Below, one piece after another: positions 25,319-34,624 of a stretch of 64,000 nt of DNA. This DNA comes from Leeuwenhoekiella aequorea (GTDB lineage Bacteria > Bacteroidota > Bacteroidia > Flavobacteriales > Flavobacteriaceae), in the NCBI RefSeq assembly GCF_004104375.1, contig NZ_QOVM01000003.1, positions 124,001 through 188,000 on the forward strand, read 5' to 3'. Numbering within the stretch: position 1 is the stretch's first letter; every line of letters begins with the position of its first letter. Below the pieces are notes generated by a model, which searched no databases, was not told where the DNA came from, and was given only the letters and a program-made list of their open reading frames with translations. The translations under genes and the position numbers were made by a program.

Positions 25319-26305
25319 CTAGTTTTCAACAACTACTTTACCTATTGCATTTCCACTTTCTAGTCGATCATAAGCAGCACCTACATCGGTTAATTTAAAA
25401 TTCTCATCATCTAACAAAGGCTTTAAATGACCAAGCTCTATAATTTCGGTAAGTTTCGCTAAAATTTCTCCGTGTTGTGATTTATTAAAATTGTGAATCA
25501 TAGGAATTAGCATAAACACTACATGAAGTGATAAACCTTTGAAATGTGCTGTACTTAAGTCTAATTCACATAGTGATACTGTTGTAGCTACTTGTCCGTT
25601 TAAGGTTGCTGCCTCAAATGACTTTAATAGGTTTTCACTTCCTACTGTATCATAAACAAGATCAAAACCGGCACCGGCAGTATATTTATTTACATAATCT
25701 TCTACAGATTCTTCTTTATAATTAATAGCTGTCGCTCCGTAACTTTTAATGCGCTCCAGTTGCTTTGCTCCACCCCCAGTAGCAAAAACCGTTGCCTCAA
25801 AATACTTTGCTAATTGTACTGCCACGTGACCTACACCACCAGACCCGCCGTGTACAAGAACAGTTTGTCCACTTTTAATAGCCGCACGCTTTAAACCTTC
25901 ATAAGCAGTAATACCTACTAAGGGTAAAGCAGCCGCTTCTTTCATCGAAATGGTACCTGCCTTTCTTGCAATTAATCGTATATCTGCTGCTATATAATCT
26001 GCAAGCGTTCCTTGTAAATCCCCAAGACCTCCTGCACAACCGTAAACCTCATCACCTATTTTATATGTGGTAACATCATCTGCAACTGCTTCAATTGTTC
26101 CCGCGAAGTCCATCCCCAAAATAGCCGGAGTAGCAGGCGCAAATGGTAAATCTGAACCCATAGAACGAATCATTGTATCTACAGTATTTATACTTGACGC
26201 AGCGATTTTCACTAATACCTGACCACTTTGAAGATTTGGTTTATCTACATTAGTTTCTTCAAAAGACGCTTTTTCACCGTATTGATTAATTTGCATTGCT
26301 CTCAT
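25319..26305 (-). CDS. Zinc-independent MDR oxidoreductase (quinone-oxidoreductase-like)
   Basis: A 328-residue enzyme of the medium-chain dehydrogenase/reductase superfamily. The N-terminal GroES-like part has PAILGMDFAGTIEAVADDV, and the nucleotide fold has VLVHGGSGGVGHVAVQLAK. The catalytic-zinc ligands of alcohol dehydrogenases are missing, which places it with NADPH:quinone oxidoreductases that reduce quinones or reactive enals. It is divergent from an AraC-family gene whose product probably controls it. Confidence 0.85.
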   Translation of the reverse strand: MRAMQINQYGEKASFEETNVDKPNLQSGQVLVKIAASSINTVDTMIRSMGSDLPFAPATPAILGMDFAGTIEAVADDVTTYKIGDEVYGCAGGLGDLQGTLADYIAADIRLIARKAGTISMKEAAALPLVGITAYEGLKRAAIKSGQTVLVHGGSGGVGHVAVQLAKYFEATVFATGGGAKQLERIKSYGATAINYKEESVEDYVNKYTAGAGFDLVYDTVGSENLLKSFEAATLNGQVATTVSLCELDLSTAHFKGLSLHVVFMLIPMIHNFNKSQHGEILAKLTEIIELGHLKPLLDDENFKLTDVGAAYDRLESGNAIGKVVVEN

Positions 26306-26343
26306 AACTCTCTATATTTTAATGATTAAGTTTTTATACAAAG

Positions 26344-26372
26344 CAAAATTAAAGGCTTTTACATTCTTCAAA
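26344..26372 (-). promoter_or_regulatory. Promoter of the MDR oxidoreductase gene
   Basis: On the minus strand TTTG (26369-26372), a 17-base spacer and TAATTTTG (26344-26351), matching the Bacteroidota consensus; 38 bases upstream of the start codon. Confidence 0.7.
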
Positions 26373-26380
26373 TTGTACAT

Positions 26381-26409
26381 ATAGAGGTAATATATGTAGA
26401 AATAGAGGT
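26381..26409. promoter_or_regulatory. Direct repeats ATAGAGGT, putative AraC-type operator
   Basis: ATAGAGGT at 26381-26388 and 26402-26409, 21 bases apart start to start (two helical turns). Such direct half-sites on one DNA face, just upstream of a -33 box, are typical of AraC-family activators. The neighbouring AraC gene is the obvious candidate. Confidence 0.5.
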
Positions 26410-26474
26410 TTAATTATAGTATAATAGTAGAATTTATTTCATAAAACCTAAATTTACAGCCTTAAACAGCAATT

Positions 26475-27362
26475 ATGCAAATATTAGAAGCAAATAAACC
26501 TTTTGAAATACAAGAATTGACACTAACTGAATGGAAACAACGACCAATTAAAAATAATTTTTTTGAGCTTGTACTTGTTGTTGATGGTCATGGAACTCAA
26601 TGTATTAACTATAATATATACCCGTATCAAAAGAATAATATATTTCTACTTCCGCCTTTAAAGTGTCACTCTTTTAATATAGATCTGCCATCAAAATTTG
26701 TATTTCTAAAATTTACAGATACTTTTTTCAAAAATTCTAACCGAGTATCTCTCGATCGGTCAAAATGGTTTGGAGAAGCTGCATTTATTCTTTCTAATTA
26801 TAATCAATTACCAGGTGATATCATCAAAAATGACTTAGATCGAAAACACATCAATCGGCTTATAAAAATGATCTTGCAAGAATCAAAAAATTATGGCGAG
26901 CAATCTATTGCACTTGTATCTAGCCTTATGGTATGCGTACTTGAAATTCTAATACGCAATATTAAAATGGGGAGTCATTATGAAGTGGTAAGTTCTAACA
27001 ATGATTTAAGAGCTACCGCAATGCTCACTTATATAAATGAGCACATAAGTAAACCAGACTTATTAAAAGTTGAAAATCTGGCTGATGCCTTTATGATGTC
27101 ACCTACCTATGTAAGTGAATTTTTCAGAAAACAAATAGGCGTTTCTTTACGCGAATATATTATAAAAGCGAAATTAAAATTAGTCGAAATACGATTGCTA
27201 AATTCCGATTATACTTTAAATGAAATTGCCGATGAATTAAGCTTTACCGATGTAAGCCATTTATCAAAAACCTTCAAAAAGTATATAGGCATTTCGGTGC
27301 GGGAATTTAAAAATAATGGAGATTACAAGCTTCTTAAGAGAGCTGTCTGTACTACCGATTAA
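26475..27362 (+). CDS. AraC family transcriptional regulator
   Basis: A 295-residue regulator. The N-terminal half resembles a cupin-like sensing domain (NFFELVLVVDGHGTQCINY, LLPPLKCHSF). The C-terminal 95 residues hold the two helix-turn-helix units (LADAFMMSPTYVSEFFRKQIG and IADELSFTDVSHLSKTFKKYIG). It is divergent from the oxidoreductase gene, with 169 bases between starts that contain paired ATAGAGGT sites. The ligand is unknown; reactive electrophiles or quinones are plausible given the partner. Confidence 0.88.
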   Translation: MQILEANKPFEIQELTLTEWKQRPIKNNFFELVLVVDGHGTQCINYNIYPYQKNNIFLLPPLKCHSFNIDLPSKFVFLKFTDTFFKNSNRVSLDRSKWFGEAAFILSNYNQLPGDIIKNDLDRKHINRLIKMILQESKNYGEQSIALVSSLMVCVLEILIRNIKMGSHYEVVSSNNDLRATAMLTYINEHISKPDLLKVENLADAFMMSPTYVSEFFRKQIGVSLREYIIKAKLKLVEIRLLNSDYTLNEIADELSFTDVSHLSKTFKKYIGISVREFKNNGDYKLLKRAVCTTD

Positions 27363-27385
27363 TTAGAAATTTTAAGATTCAAACC

Positions 27386-29200
27386 TTAATTTTTAAAGCC
27401 GGGTAATATATGTTCCCAGATTAGATTGATTTCGGCTTGCATATTTTCAATCTTTGCAGTGGTTACGATAACCGCATTTAATTCGGGAAGAATTAAAATA
27501 AATTGTCCATCCATACCATCTGCCCTATATGAATTGTGTCGCGATCTCCAAAACTGATATGCATAACCCTGTAACCAGTCGCTATCTGCTTCTTTAACTA
27601 CTGATGCATCAACCCAAGACGGAGCTTGCTGTATCTTTTTTGTAGTTGCACTTTCAAACCAAGCTGTATTTAAAAGTTGCTTAGTAATCCATTTGCCTTT
27701 ATTTAAATAAAACTGACCCAACTTGGCCATATCTTCGGTTTTAATATAAAGTCCCCATCCACCATTAGTAATTCCTGTAGGGCTTTTGTCCCACTGTGGA
27801 GTTTCTATATATAATGGATCAAATAATCGCGTCTTAAGATATTCTACTAAACTCAATCCGGTTTCTTTCTCTAAAATAGCTGCAAGTATGTATGTGTTTA
27901 AACTATCATATTGAAATCGACTACCTGGTTTATAAACAAGAGGGGTTTTAAGATAAGCTAATTCCCAATTGGTTTCCGTAGATCGTATGTTGCTGTTTGC
28001 ACCTTCTGCGTGTCCCGGACTCATCGTGAGAAGATGTTCAATAGTGAGGTCTTTCAAATTTTTTCGCTCTTCAGCATTAAGCAAATCTGGGAAGAATTTT
28101 AATACCGGATCTGTCACATTTATGCGTCCTTCTTGAATTGCAAAACCTATCGCTGTCGAAGTAAGCGATTTGCTTACCGAATGCATAATATGGTTCTCTT
28201 TAGGGTTGTGTTCTCCTAGCCATTTCTCAGCAATGACCCTTCCATTTCTCATCACTAAAACACTATGCAATTCCTGACCACTTTTTTCTACAGCATTCAG
28301 ATAATTATCAAAAGCCTGCATTTCAAAATTTTCACGAATTCCCGTACTTCTCGGTAACTGGCCTTTAAGATCTTTATATCCTATGCGCTTAATTCCTCTT
28401 TTTGCGATTTCTTCGGAAACAGCATCATTAGTAAGAAATTCATAAACCGCCTGCCTATGAAAAGAAACATCTTCATAATTTGTATGATATATGGATTGTA
28501 ATTCTGGAGAATCCATAGCGGGATGCTCTAAAAACATATAATTGCGGCCCGGTTTCATACTATCTAACATTGCGGTAAAGCTAGCAAGACGCTCCGATTG
28601 CGTTTTTGTCTCTCCTATATAATTTGCACCTTCAAGAGCTAAATTGCCACTATAAATAAGATTATACTCTTGAGCTAACGCATAGACAAGGTTATTAAGA
28701 TCCTCATCTACTCTGGTAAATCCCATATGTATAGAAAGGTGGGTAGTCTGAGGAAGATTACGCAATATCAATTCTATCTGAGCTCGTAACTCTTCTTCCA
28801 CCTCATCGATCTTCCAATTACTTTCGCTCAGCGACAAACCCGGGTAAGCAGCATGTTTAAAAATCTGTGGTAAAAAATACCCGTTTACATCTGTAAAACT
28901 TTTACCGGCAGTTAACGGTCTCCACTTCACAAGATCCCACTCACTGCTAAGCGCCAAATGGATTCCCACATCAACATTCGGATTTTCATTCAGCATTTTT
29001 ACAGCTTCAGGAAACCAAGGTGCCGGTGCAAGGACTTCTATCGCGGTTACTACTCCATTTTTATAAGAATCTATTAATGCCAGATTCCCGCTATGGCTAA
29101 ATCCCATATCATCACCCCTAATTATAAGTTGACTAGCCTCTTCTTGAGCAGAGAGAAATTGCGTGAATAATAAAATCGATGCGAGTAAACGGTAGTTCAT
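27386..29200 (-). CDS. Fusion of ChbG/HpnK (YdjC-like) deacetylase and beta-lactamase-family serine hydrolase
   Basis: A 604-residue exported protein. After a signal peptide, residues 20-290 match the YdjC/ChbG/HpnK fold with the metal-binding start RGDDMG (28-33), DVGIHLAL and the STHMGF-like LSIHMGFTR, a family that deacetylates amino-sugar oligosaccharides. Residues about 310-600 form a class-C beta-lactamase/penicillin-binding-protein-like hydrolase with the SxxK nucleophile motif SVSK at 341-344, YDSLN as candidate YxN-type element, and a GMDGQF piece near the end. Two hydrolases in one periplasmic chain may act in turn on one acylated glycan; that is inference. Confidence 0.82.
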   Translation of the reverse strand: MNYRLLASILLFTQFLSAQEEASQLIIRGDDMGFSHSGNLALIDSYKNGVVTAIEVLAPAPWFPEAVKMLNENPNVDVGIHLALSSEWDLVKWRPLTAGKSFTDVNGYFLPQIFKHAAYPGLSLSESNWKIDEVEEELRAQIELILRNLPQTTHLSIHMGFTRVDEDLNNLVYALAQEYNLIYSGNLALEGANYIGETKTQSERLASFTAMLDSMKPGRNYMFLEHPAMDSPELQSIYHTNYEDVSFHRQAVYEFLTNDAVSEEIAKRGIKRIGYKDLKGQLPRSTGIRENFEMQAFDNYLNAVEKSGQELHSVLVMRNGRVIAEKWLGEHNPKENHIMHSVSKSLTSTAIGFAIQEGRINVTDPVLKFFPDLLNAEERKNLKDLTIEHLLTMSPGHAEGANSNIRSTETNWELAYLKTPLVYKPGSRFQYDSLNTYILAAILEKETGLSLVEYLKTRLFDPLYIETPQWDKSPTGITNGGWGLYIKTEDMAKLGQFYLNKGKWITKQLLNTAWFESATTKKIQQAPSWVDASVVKEADSDWLQGYAYQFWRSRHNSYRADGMDGQFILILPELNAVIVTTAKIENMQAEINLIWEHILPGFKN

Positions 29201-29283
29201 AAATGCGAATATGGGTTCAGTTTATTTAAGTTGAAATGAAATAGAAATTTTCAGAAAAAGCTTTCCTACGGAAGCCTAATTCT

Positions 29284-30321
29284 TCAATTGATAATTTTTA
29301 AATTTAAATTCTTTATACCAAAGTTACCTTCGTATTCCCAAATAAATCCGCGAATATTCAATTCTTTCAATGTCGCGGTAACTTGATTAATGTACTCAAT
29401 TCTTGATTCTTTATCTGCGTTTTCAGTAACACCATATTCTGTACACCATACCTCTACGCCGTTCTTTAATTTCCACTCATTTACAAGGCTTAACTTATCT
29501 TTTATAGCTTGATAAGTCCCTGTTTGCGGGTAATCTCTAAAATTGATTTCACCATCAGTTTTCAATGCTTTATCAGACAAGCGCGGCATCACCGCGATGC
29601 TATCTTTATAAGGAAACGGAATACCTGTTGTAGCGTATTGATTTCCCGTCCACGCAGTTCCCTGATGCGTAAATATATAAGGCTCATAAAAATGAAAACT
29701 ATAAATAATGTTAGTATACCTTAAAGGCTGCATCCGGGAAAGCTCATACATACTATTAGCATTTGTCGCTCCCACCACAAGCTTGAGGTTGGGATATTTA
29801 TTTTGGATGGCTTCGATAATTATAGGAGCAGATTCTTCCCACGAATTAGGAAAAACTAAGGGTTCATTTACGATATCGAGGTAAACGCTTTCGGCGTTTA
29901 AATTTTCATTTATGAGCATTAAAAACTCAATCCAATTATTAGCAATCTTAAGTGTCTGTTGCTTGTAATTGGTTTCACTTAAATCATGATTAAAATTTGA
30001 AAGTATGAGGTGAACCTTCTTTTTATCTGCATAACTAAGGATCTTATTAATAAGCTTTGCGAAAGATTTTTTCTCACTATACGAGGCCTCGTTTAAGTAA
30101 TAATCAAGGTCTATAGGTAAGCGTACACGATCAATTTTTTGATCGTTCAACTGCTTTAAATCGGTTTTGAACGACTTAAAACCAAGTTCATTGTCAGAAT
30201 TCCACGTTCTTTCTAACCCTGTAACATTCACACCTTGAGCTGTTAGCATAAAATTTATACTAAAAACCAAACTAATGGCGAAATAAAACCGTATAAAACC
30301 AACATCTTTTATATTAATCAT
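29284..30321 (-). CDS. Glycoside hydrolase family 5-like exported glycanase
   Basis: A 345-residue exported enzyme with a TIM-barrel pattern. The acid/base is seen in LDIVNEPLVFPNSW and the nucleophile in VEVWCTEYGV, with SFHFYEPYIF before it, all as in GH5 cellulases and mannanases. I chose the ATG at 30321 because it begins a signal peptide (FYFAISLVFSINFMLTAQG); the frame runs open to 30417, but that part lies within the opposite gene. It is divergent from the exopolysaccharide operon and may play the editing role that endoglucanase BcsZ plays for cellulose. Confidence 0.8.
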   Translation of the reverse strand: MINIKDVGFIRFYFAISLVFSINFMLTAQGVNVTGLERTWNSDNELGFKSFKTDLKQLNDQKIDRVRLPIDLDYYLNEASYSEKKSFAKLINKILSYADKKKVHLILSNFNHDLSETNYKQQTLKIANNWIEFLMLINENLNAESVYLDIVNEPLVFPNSWEESAPIIIEAIQNKYPNLKLVVGATNANSMYELSRMQPLRYTNIIYSFHFYEPYIFTHQGTAWTGNQYATTGIPFPYKDSIAVMPRLSDKALKTDGEINFRDYPQTGTYQAIKDKLSLVNEWKLKNGVEVWCTEYGVTENADKESRIEYINQVTATLKELNIRGFIWEYEGNFGIKNLNLKIIN

Positions 30322-30350
30322 TAATTTAGTACCTAATAATGTTCTAGCGT

Positions 30351-31676
30351 ATGGAAAGATCTTTATCCCATTCCTTTTTCTCTGAAGAGCTTCGTTTACA
30401 AATGTGGAAAGCTTCAAACAAACTCATTTGGGGCTCTATTTTCTTCCTAATCTTTGTTTCAATTCTTGACTTTTTATTGATTAAAGATTTATATGTAACG
30501 TTTACTATGCTCAATCTAGCGGCACTTGCGCTAATTGTTTTGTGTAATTATACATTAACTAAAATACAACAAAAACCAATGTGGCTTCTACATATGGTTT
30601 TTATCATATTGATTTTTCTCTTTCTGTATAGTCTTTCGCTCACAAATGAAATAGGATATCATCTTTACCTACCCTTAATAGCTGTAACATTTGTAACCTT
30701 TAATAGCATTGCGATATGGCCTATCGCACATTCCGTTTTTGAGTTTGTACTACTTTGCTTACTCATTATAGGTTTGAGTTATTATAATATTATTGATTTT
30801 GACTTACTGGTAGAATCAGGGGGGTACACCGCCTTAGCAATAGCTGCTGTAAGTATTACGTTCCCATCTATAAAGTTATTAAGTCTTAAGGATGATATTA
30901 CAGATACTTACAAGCAAAAACAAAAAATAAAGCAGCTTACAATTCAAAATACAGATCTGGAAAAAGAAATAGAAACCAGAACTACCCAAGTTAAAAGAAA
31001 TGAGAATATCGCTAAGGTTTTTAGACACGATCTTAAAAACAAGTTAGGAAGTATTGAGTCGCTTATAGAGCTTATAGAATTAGAGGATCGTTATATTTTA
31101 CAAAGTGGTCAAAACGACTATTTAAAAATGATCAAAAATTCGCTTGCAGATGCGACAGGAGAGAACACCTTTTTCAAACATTTTAATGAAGAAGTAACTC
31201 AAGAGCAAGCTGTACTCAATAGAAGCATAGTTGATTTACACGAACTTGTAACTACCAATGGATATAAGTTTTTTGAGAAAACAACTTCTCAAAACATTCA
31301 GCTTAAAACAGACCTTAAGGCAAAGAACTCGATGATCTATGTAGATAAAAACATAGCCGATGTTGCCATTTACAACCTGATGAAATATGCATTGGACTTT
31401 TCTAAAAATAATGATGTTATCGCTATTACCACACGTAACTATGAGCATCTTATAATCTTAGAAATAGTAAACAGAACTACCGGTATTTCTATGACAGAAC
31501 TGGAATCCTATTTCAAAAATATCAACGATTACAATTTAAAAGAAATGCAACAGAATAAAGGTCTGGGACTAAGTATTTCTAAGAATCACATCGAACTTTT
31601 AGACGGCCATTTGCGATATAGCGCCTCTAATACACTAGGATTTGAATTTCTAGTTGAATTTACATTTAGTAGTTAA
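30351..31676 (+). CDS. Membrane histidine-kinase-like protein with degenerate ATPase
   Basis: A 441-residue protein. About six membrane helices span residues 20-180, then a coiled coil (190-215) and the phospho-acceptor helix with H226 in FRHDLKNKL. The ATPase part is unusual. The N-box reads YNLMKYALDF (341-350) and lacks the expected Asn-Ala, and the G1 box reads EIVNRTTGIS (371-380) without the key Asp, while G2 GLGLSI (404-409) is intact. It may be a pseudokinase sensor. It is the first gene of the exopolysaccharide operon, which ends with a receiver protein. A start at M18 (30402) is possible and would widen the 29-base gap to the GH5 gene. Confidence 0.8.
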   Translation: MERSLSHSFFSEELRLQMWKASNKLIWGSIFFLIFVSILDFLLIKDLYVTFTMLNLAALALIVLCNYTLTKIQQKPMWLLHMVFIILIFLFLYSLSLTNEIGYHLYLPLIAVTFVTFNSIAIWPIAHSVFEFVLLCLLIIGLSYYNIIDFDLLVESGGYTALAIAAVSITFPSIKLLSLKDDITDTYKQKQKIKQLTIQNTDLEKEIETRTTQVKRNENIAKVFRHDLKNKLGSIESLIELIELEDRYILQSGQNDYLKMIKNSLADATGENTFFKHFNEEVTQEQAVLNRSIVDLHELVTTNGYKFFEKTTSQNIQLKTDLKAKNSMIYVDKNIADVAIYNLMKYALDFSKNNDVIAITTRNYEHLIILEIVNRTTGISMTELESYFKNINDYNLKEMQQNKGLGLSISKNHIELLDGHLRYSASNTLGFEFLVEFTFSS

Positions 31677-31711
31677 CCATTCCCGAACGCCCCCACTTAT
31701 TGACTTAACCT

Positions 31712-33748
31712 ATGAGAAATAAACTATTATTCATACTTACTGTTTTAACTGTTTTTTGCGCTGTTAGCGTGCAAGCACAAGTGACTTACAAATTTTCAGA
31801 TTTTGATTATCCTGAGGAAGCAGTTACCTGGGGAGCTCACAGTAAAGTAAGCTACTTTATCCCAGTTAAAGCGAGTAAACTACTCAAGTCTAACGTATTA
31901 CAACTTGATTTTAAGGCTTCCGACGTATTGGATATATCAAAGAGTTTTGTCACTGTTTCTGTATCAGATATGCCGGTCGCTACAAAAGCACCTTCCGTAG
32001 AAGATCATACCCTACGATTTACAATTCCATTTACGGCAGAAGATATAAAGTCAGGATTTTTAAAAGTAGATGTATTAAGTAATTTTAATATTGATGAGTC
32101 TATTTGCGACAGCTACAATGAAGGGGTTTTCTGGATTAAACGTCTTCCTTCATCGTACATAAATTTAGATTACGATACGAGTCTGGCGCCTCCAACGGTT
32201 ACCATTAGTAGTTTTATCTCCAAAGCAGATAAAATTTTACTTCCTCAAAATGCTTCTTATGAGCTTATTAGTTATGCTGCGTATATCAAGTTTTATTTTG
32301 AGCGTGAATTTGCACAACAACTCGAGGTTTTAAATATCCCAGAAACTTTTACAGCCGCATACAATAATAGCATACTTCTGGCTACATCAGATAAATTACC
32401 TGCTTCGGTACAATTATCTTCTGCGTCAAAAACTACTTCAAAAAGCAATGGATGGCTAGAACTCTATCCCTTGACTATAAATGACACAGACAGCATTAGC
32501 CAGGCTCAGGCACTTATTGTAACCGGCAGCGATAAAGTTGGTTTTAAAAAAGCTGCAGAAACTTTACTTTCAAAAGACATTATTAGCAGCGCGTATTCAA
32601 AAAGTCTAGCGGTTTCAAGCGGGATGGATATGAGTTATCCCATACTTAAAAATGACCGTCAGGTAAGTCTCAGAAAATTAGGAGTCGCCGATGAGATCAC
32701 CGAAGGTATAGGCAAACTCACGAAAGATATTACACTACCTCGATCTATTTTTGGCTCTAAATTACTCGAGCTTGAATTAGAATTAAATTTCACATACCGT
32801 CCTCTTAAAAATGAAGAGAATGCCTATGTAAATATTTATATGGATGATGTTTTAAAATACAGTCATCAACTGGATAACTCGGGTCAATTTGATGAAGCGA
32901 TAACTTTTGATCATCTAGAGTTAAAGAAAAACAACCTACTTCGTGTGGAATTTTATTACATACCGTCTGGCGGGTTGTGTGTTGAAAATCCGGTATCGTT
33001 TTATGCACAAATTAATTTAGATCGCTCAAAATTTAAAGCCATCTCGTATAAAGATGATGAGAATCTAAGTTTCTTTTATTTTCCTGAAAACTTTCAATCT
33101 GCTACACCTGCAATTTATTTAGACATTCCTCTAAATGCAACTCATATCATAGCATTAAGCAAGCTTGTAAATTTATTAAACCCTAATTTTAACAAACACC
33201 GCTATCTATATCCTCAAATCTTACCCTTAGATAGTTTAAAGGCAAATACCGGAAAATACAGTCCGATTATCATCTCATCTAAAGCAACTTCGTTAACTGC
33301 ATTTTCTTCAGACAATGCATATTTTCAGCTTGATGACACAAACTATAAGTTCAAAAAAGAAGATTATGAAAACTACTTTAATATCTCTTATACTGACAAG
33401 ATAGGTGTAAACCAACTCTTTAAAAAAGACGATTTAACCGGAATGTTCTTATTTGTTCCCGATGGGAATGCCGTAATTTTAGAACTGCTTGTAGATCAAA
33501 TAGACGGTCAAACATTTAATAATACAGGAGATTTAATTCTTGCCAGTACAGATGATTCTTATTTCTTTAATTTACGAGATACGGCAAATGCGATTAGCAA
33601 TCAGGAAATTCAAAACGGGTTTGATCTCTTTTGGCAAGAGTTTAGAGTGTTTATCATCTTTGGGTTGTTTATTATAATGACCGTGCTACTGATTTATATT
33701 TTTCAAAAATCACAAGAATCTAAAAACAACATTGTAGATGAAAATTAG
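31712..33748 (+). CDS. BcsB-like periplasmic polysaccharide synthase subunit
   Basis: A 678-residue protein with a signal peptide (to residue about 22), a long beta-rich periplasmic part and a single C-terminal membrane helix (VFIIFGLFIIMTVLLIYIF) with a short cytoplasmic tail. This is the layout of BcsB, the periplasmic partner of cellulose synthase BcsA, and pieces such as ESICDSYNEGVFWIKRLPSS and YLDIPLNATHIIALSKLVNLL match its carbohydrate-binding and flavodoxin-like repeats. It overlaps the next gene by 11 bases. The guided polymer is unknown. Confidence 0.78.
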   Translation: MRNKLLFILTVLTVFCAVSVQAQVTYKFSDFDYPEEAVTWGAHSKVSYFIPVKASKLLKSNVLQLDFKASDVLDISKSFVTVSVSDMPVATKAPSVEDHTLRFTIPFTAEDIKSGFLKVDVLSNFNIDESICDSYNEGVFWIKRLPSSYINLDYDTSLAPPTVTISSFISKADKILLPQNASYELISYAAYIKFYFEREFAQQLEVLNIPETFTAAYNNSILLATSDKLPASVQLSSASKTTSKSNGWLELYPLTINDTDSISQAQALIVTGSDKVGFKKAAETLLSKDIISSAYSKSLAVSSGMDMSYPILKNDRQVSLRKLGVADEITEGIGKLTKDITLPRSIFGSKLLELELELNFTYRPLKNEENAYVNIYMDDVLKYSHQLDNSGQFDEAITFDHLELKKNNLLRVEFYYIPSGGLCVENPVSFYAQINLDRSKFKAISYKDDENLSFFYFPENFQSATPAIYLDIPLNATHIIALSKLVNLLNPNFNKHRYLYPQILPLDSLKANTGKYSPIIISSKATSLTAFSSDNAYFQLDDTNYKFKKEDYENYFNISYTDKIGVNQLFKKDDLTGMFLFVPDGNAVILELLVDQIDGQTFNNTGDLILASTDDSYFFNLRDTANAISNQEIQNGFDLFWQEFRVFIIFGLFIIMTVLLIYIFQKSQESKNNIVDEN

Positions 33749-34622
33749 ATCATCCCTTTTTTTACTCTGCTTTAGTTTTGGTATTCTTGCTGCCCAGCAT
33801 AGCAACCAGCCAGATCTGCCTGCAGACACTTTAAAAACACAAAAAGAGCGTTTAAATCCCTGGCAACAAGCATCTGGTGAATTCTTATTTTCTCCTTTTT
33901 TAAGTCACTACAGAGCAACATCTTTTAGAGACGCCAACGGCAATAAAAGCGACTTTGCAGACAATGGGAGGTATACAAACTACAATCCCAGACTTTTTGT
34001 AGCCGCTCCATTAATTTCAGATAAATTAAATGTGATAGCTTCCTTACCTTATTTTTTTAATAGGTATGAGAATTCAAATTCATCTGACTATAATACAGAT
34101 TTTGGAGATATCGAACTGGGATTGAGAATGCATCTGGCAAAAATGGCCGACAATTACCTTATGGGAAGTTTAATAAGTTATATTCCTGCTTATTCAAACA
34201 CCACACAGCCGGTAGCTGGTTACGATCTATTTGGCTTAGAAACCAGACTTGCTCTTGTAGGGAGTCTTAAGTTTTTAGGAGATTACAATAATTTTCATAA
34301 AGTAGAAATGGGTTTGCGCTACTTCTTCCCTAACGATCCTACGCAGTTGCGTTTTTTACTCTCTGAAGGATTTAGAGTGACCGATCAATTAATACTTATG
34401 GGAGAATTTGAAGGCTTATTTTCTTATAGTAAAAACGATGAATTTTTTACTAATAACTTACAGAATACCGAGGAGTATAAAATTATCAAAGCAACTTTTA
34501 ATGTGGGTTATGAATTCACGCCAGAATTTGCGCTCTATGCTGGTGCCTTTCACGATGTGTATAATCGCAATGCCGCAATAGGTCACGGATTTCAAGTATT
34601 TAGCGTGATAAAACTCAACTAA
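33738..34622 (+). CDS. Outer-membrane beta-barrel protein of the exopolysaccharide operon
   Basis: A 294-residue protein with a signal peptide (MKIRSSLFLLCFSFGILAAQ) and alternating strands such as LRMHLAKMADNYLMGSLISYIPAYS and FNVGYEFTPEFALYAGAFHDVYNR; the C-terminus is hydrophobic/polar alternating. The family resembles small transporter-like barrels of Bacteroidota. Set between the BcsB-like and the synthase genes with overlaps or two-base gaps, it could form the exit pore for the polymer, the job of BcsC. That is inference. Confidence 0.7.
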   Translation: MKIRSSLFLLCFSFGILAAQHSNQPDLPADTLKTQKERLNPWQQASGEFLFSPFLSHYRATSFRDANGNKSDFADNGRYTNYNPRLFVAAPLISDKLNVIASLPYFFNRYENSNSSDYNTDFGDIELGLRMHLAKMADNYLMGSLISYIPAYSNTTQPVAGYDLFGLETRLALVGSLKFLGDYNNFHKVEMGLRYFFPNDPTQLRFLLSEGFRVTDQLILMGEFEGLFSYSKNDEFFTNNLQNTEEYKIIKATFNVGYEFTPEFALYAGAFHDVYNRNAAIGHGFQVFSVIKLN

Positions 34623-34624
34623 TA

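Noticed and set aside
30322-30417. N-terminal extension of the GH5 protein
   Set aside because: It lies opposite the kinase-like gene start and precedes an obvious signal peptide at 30321.
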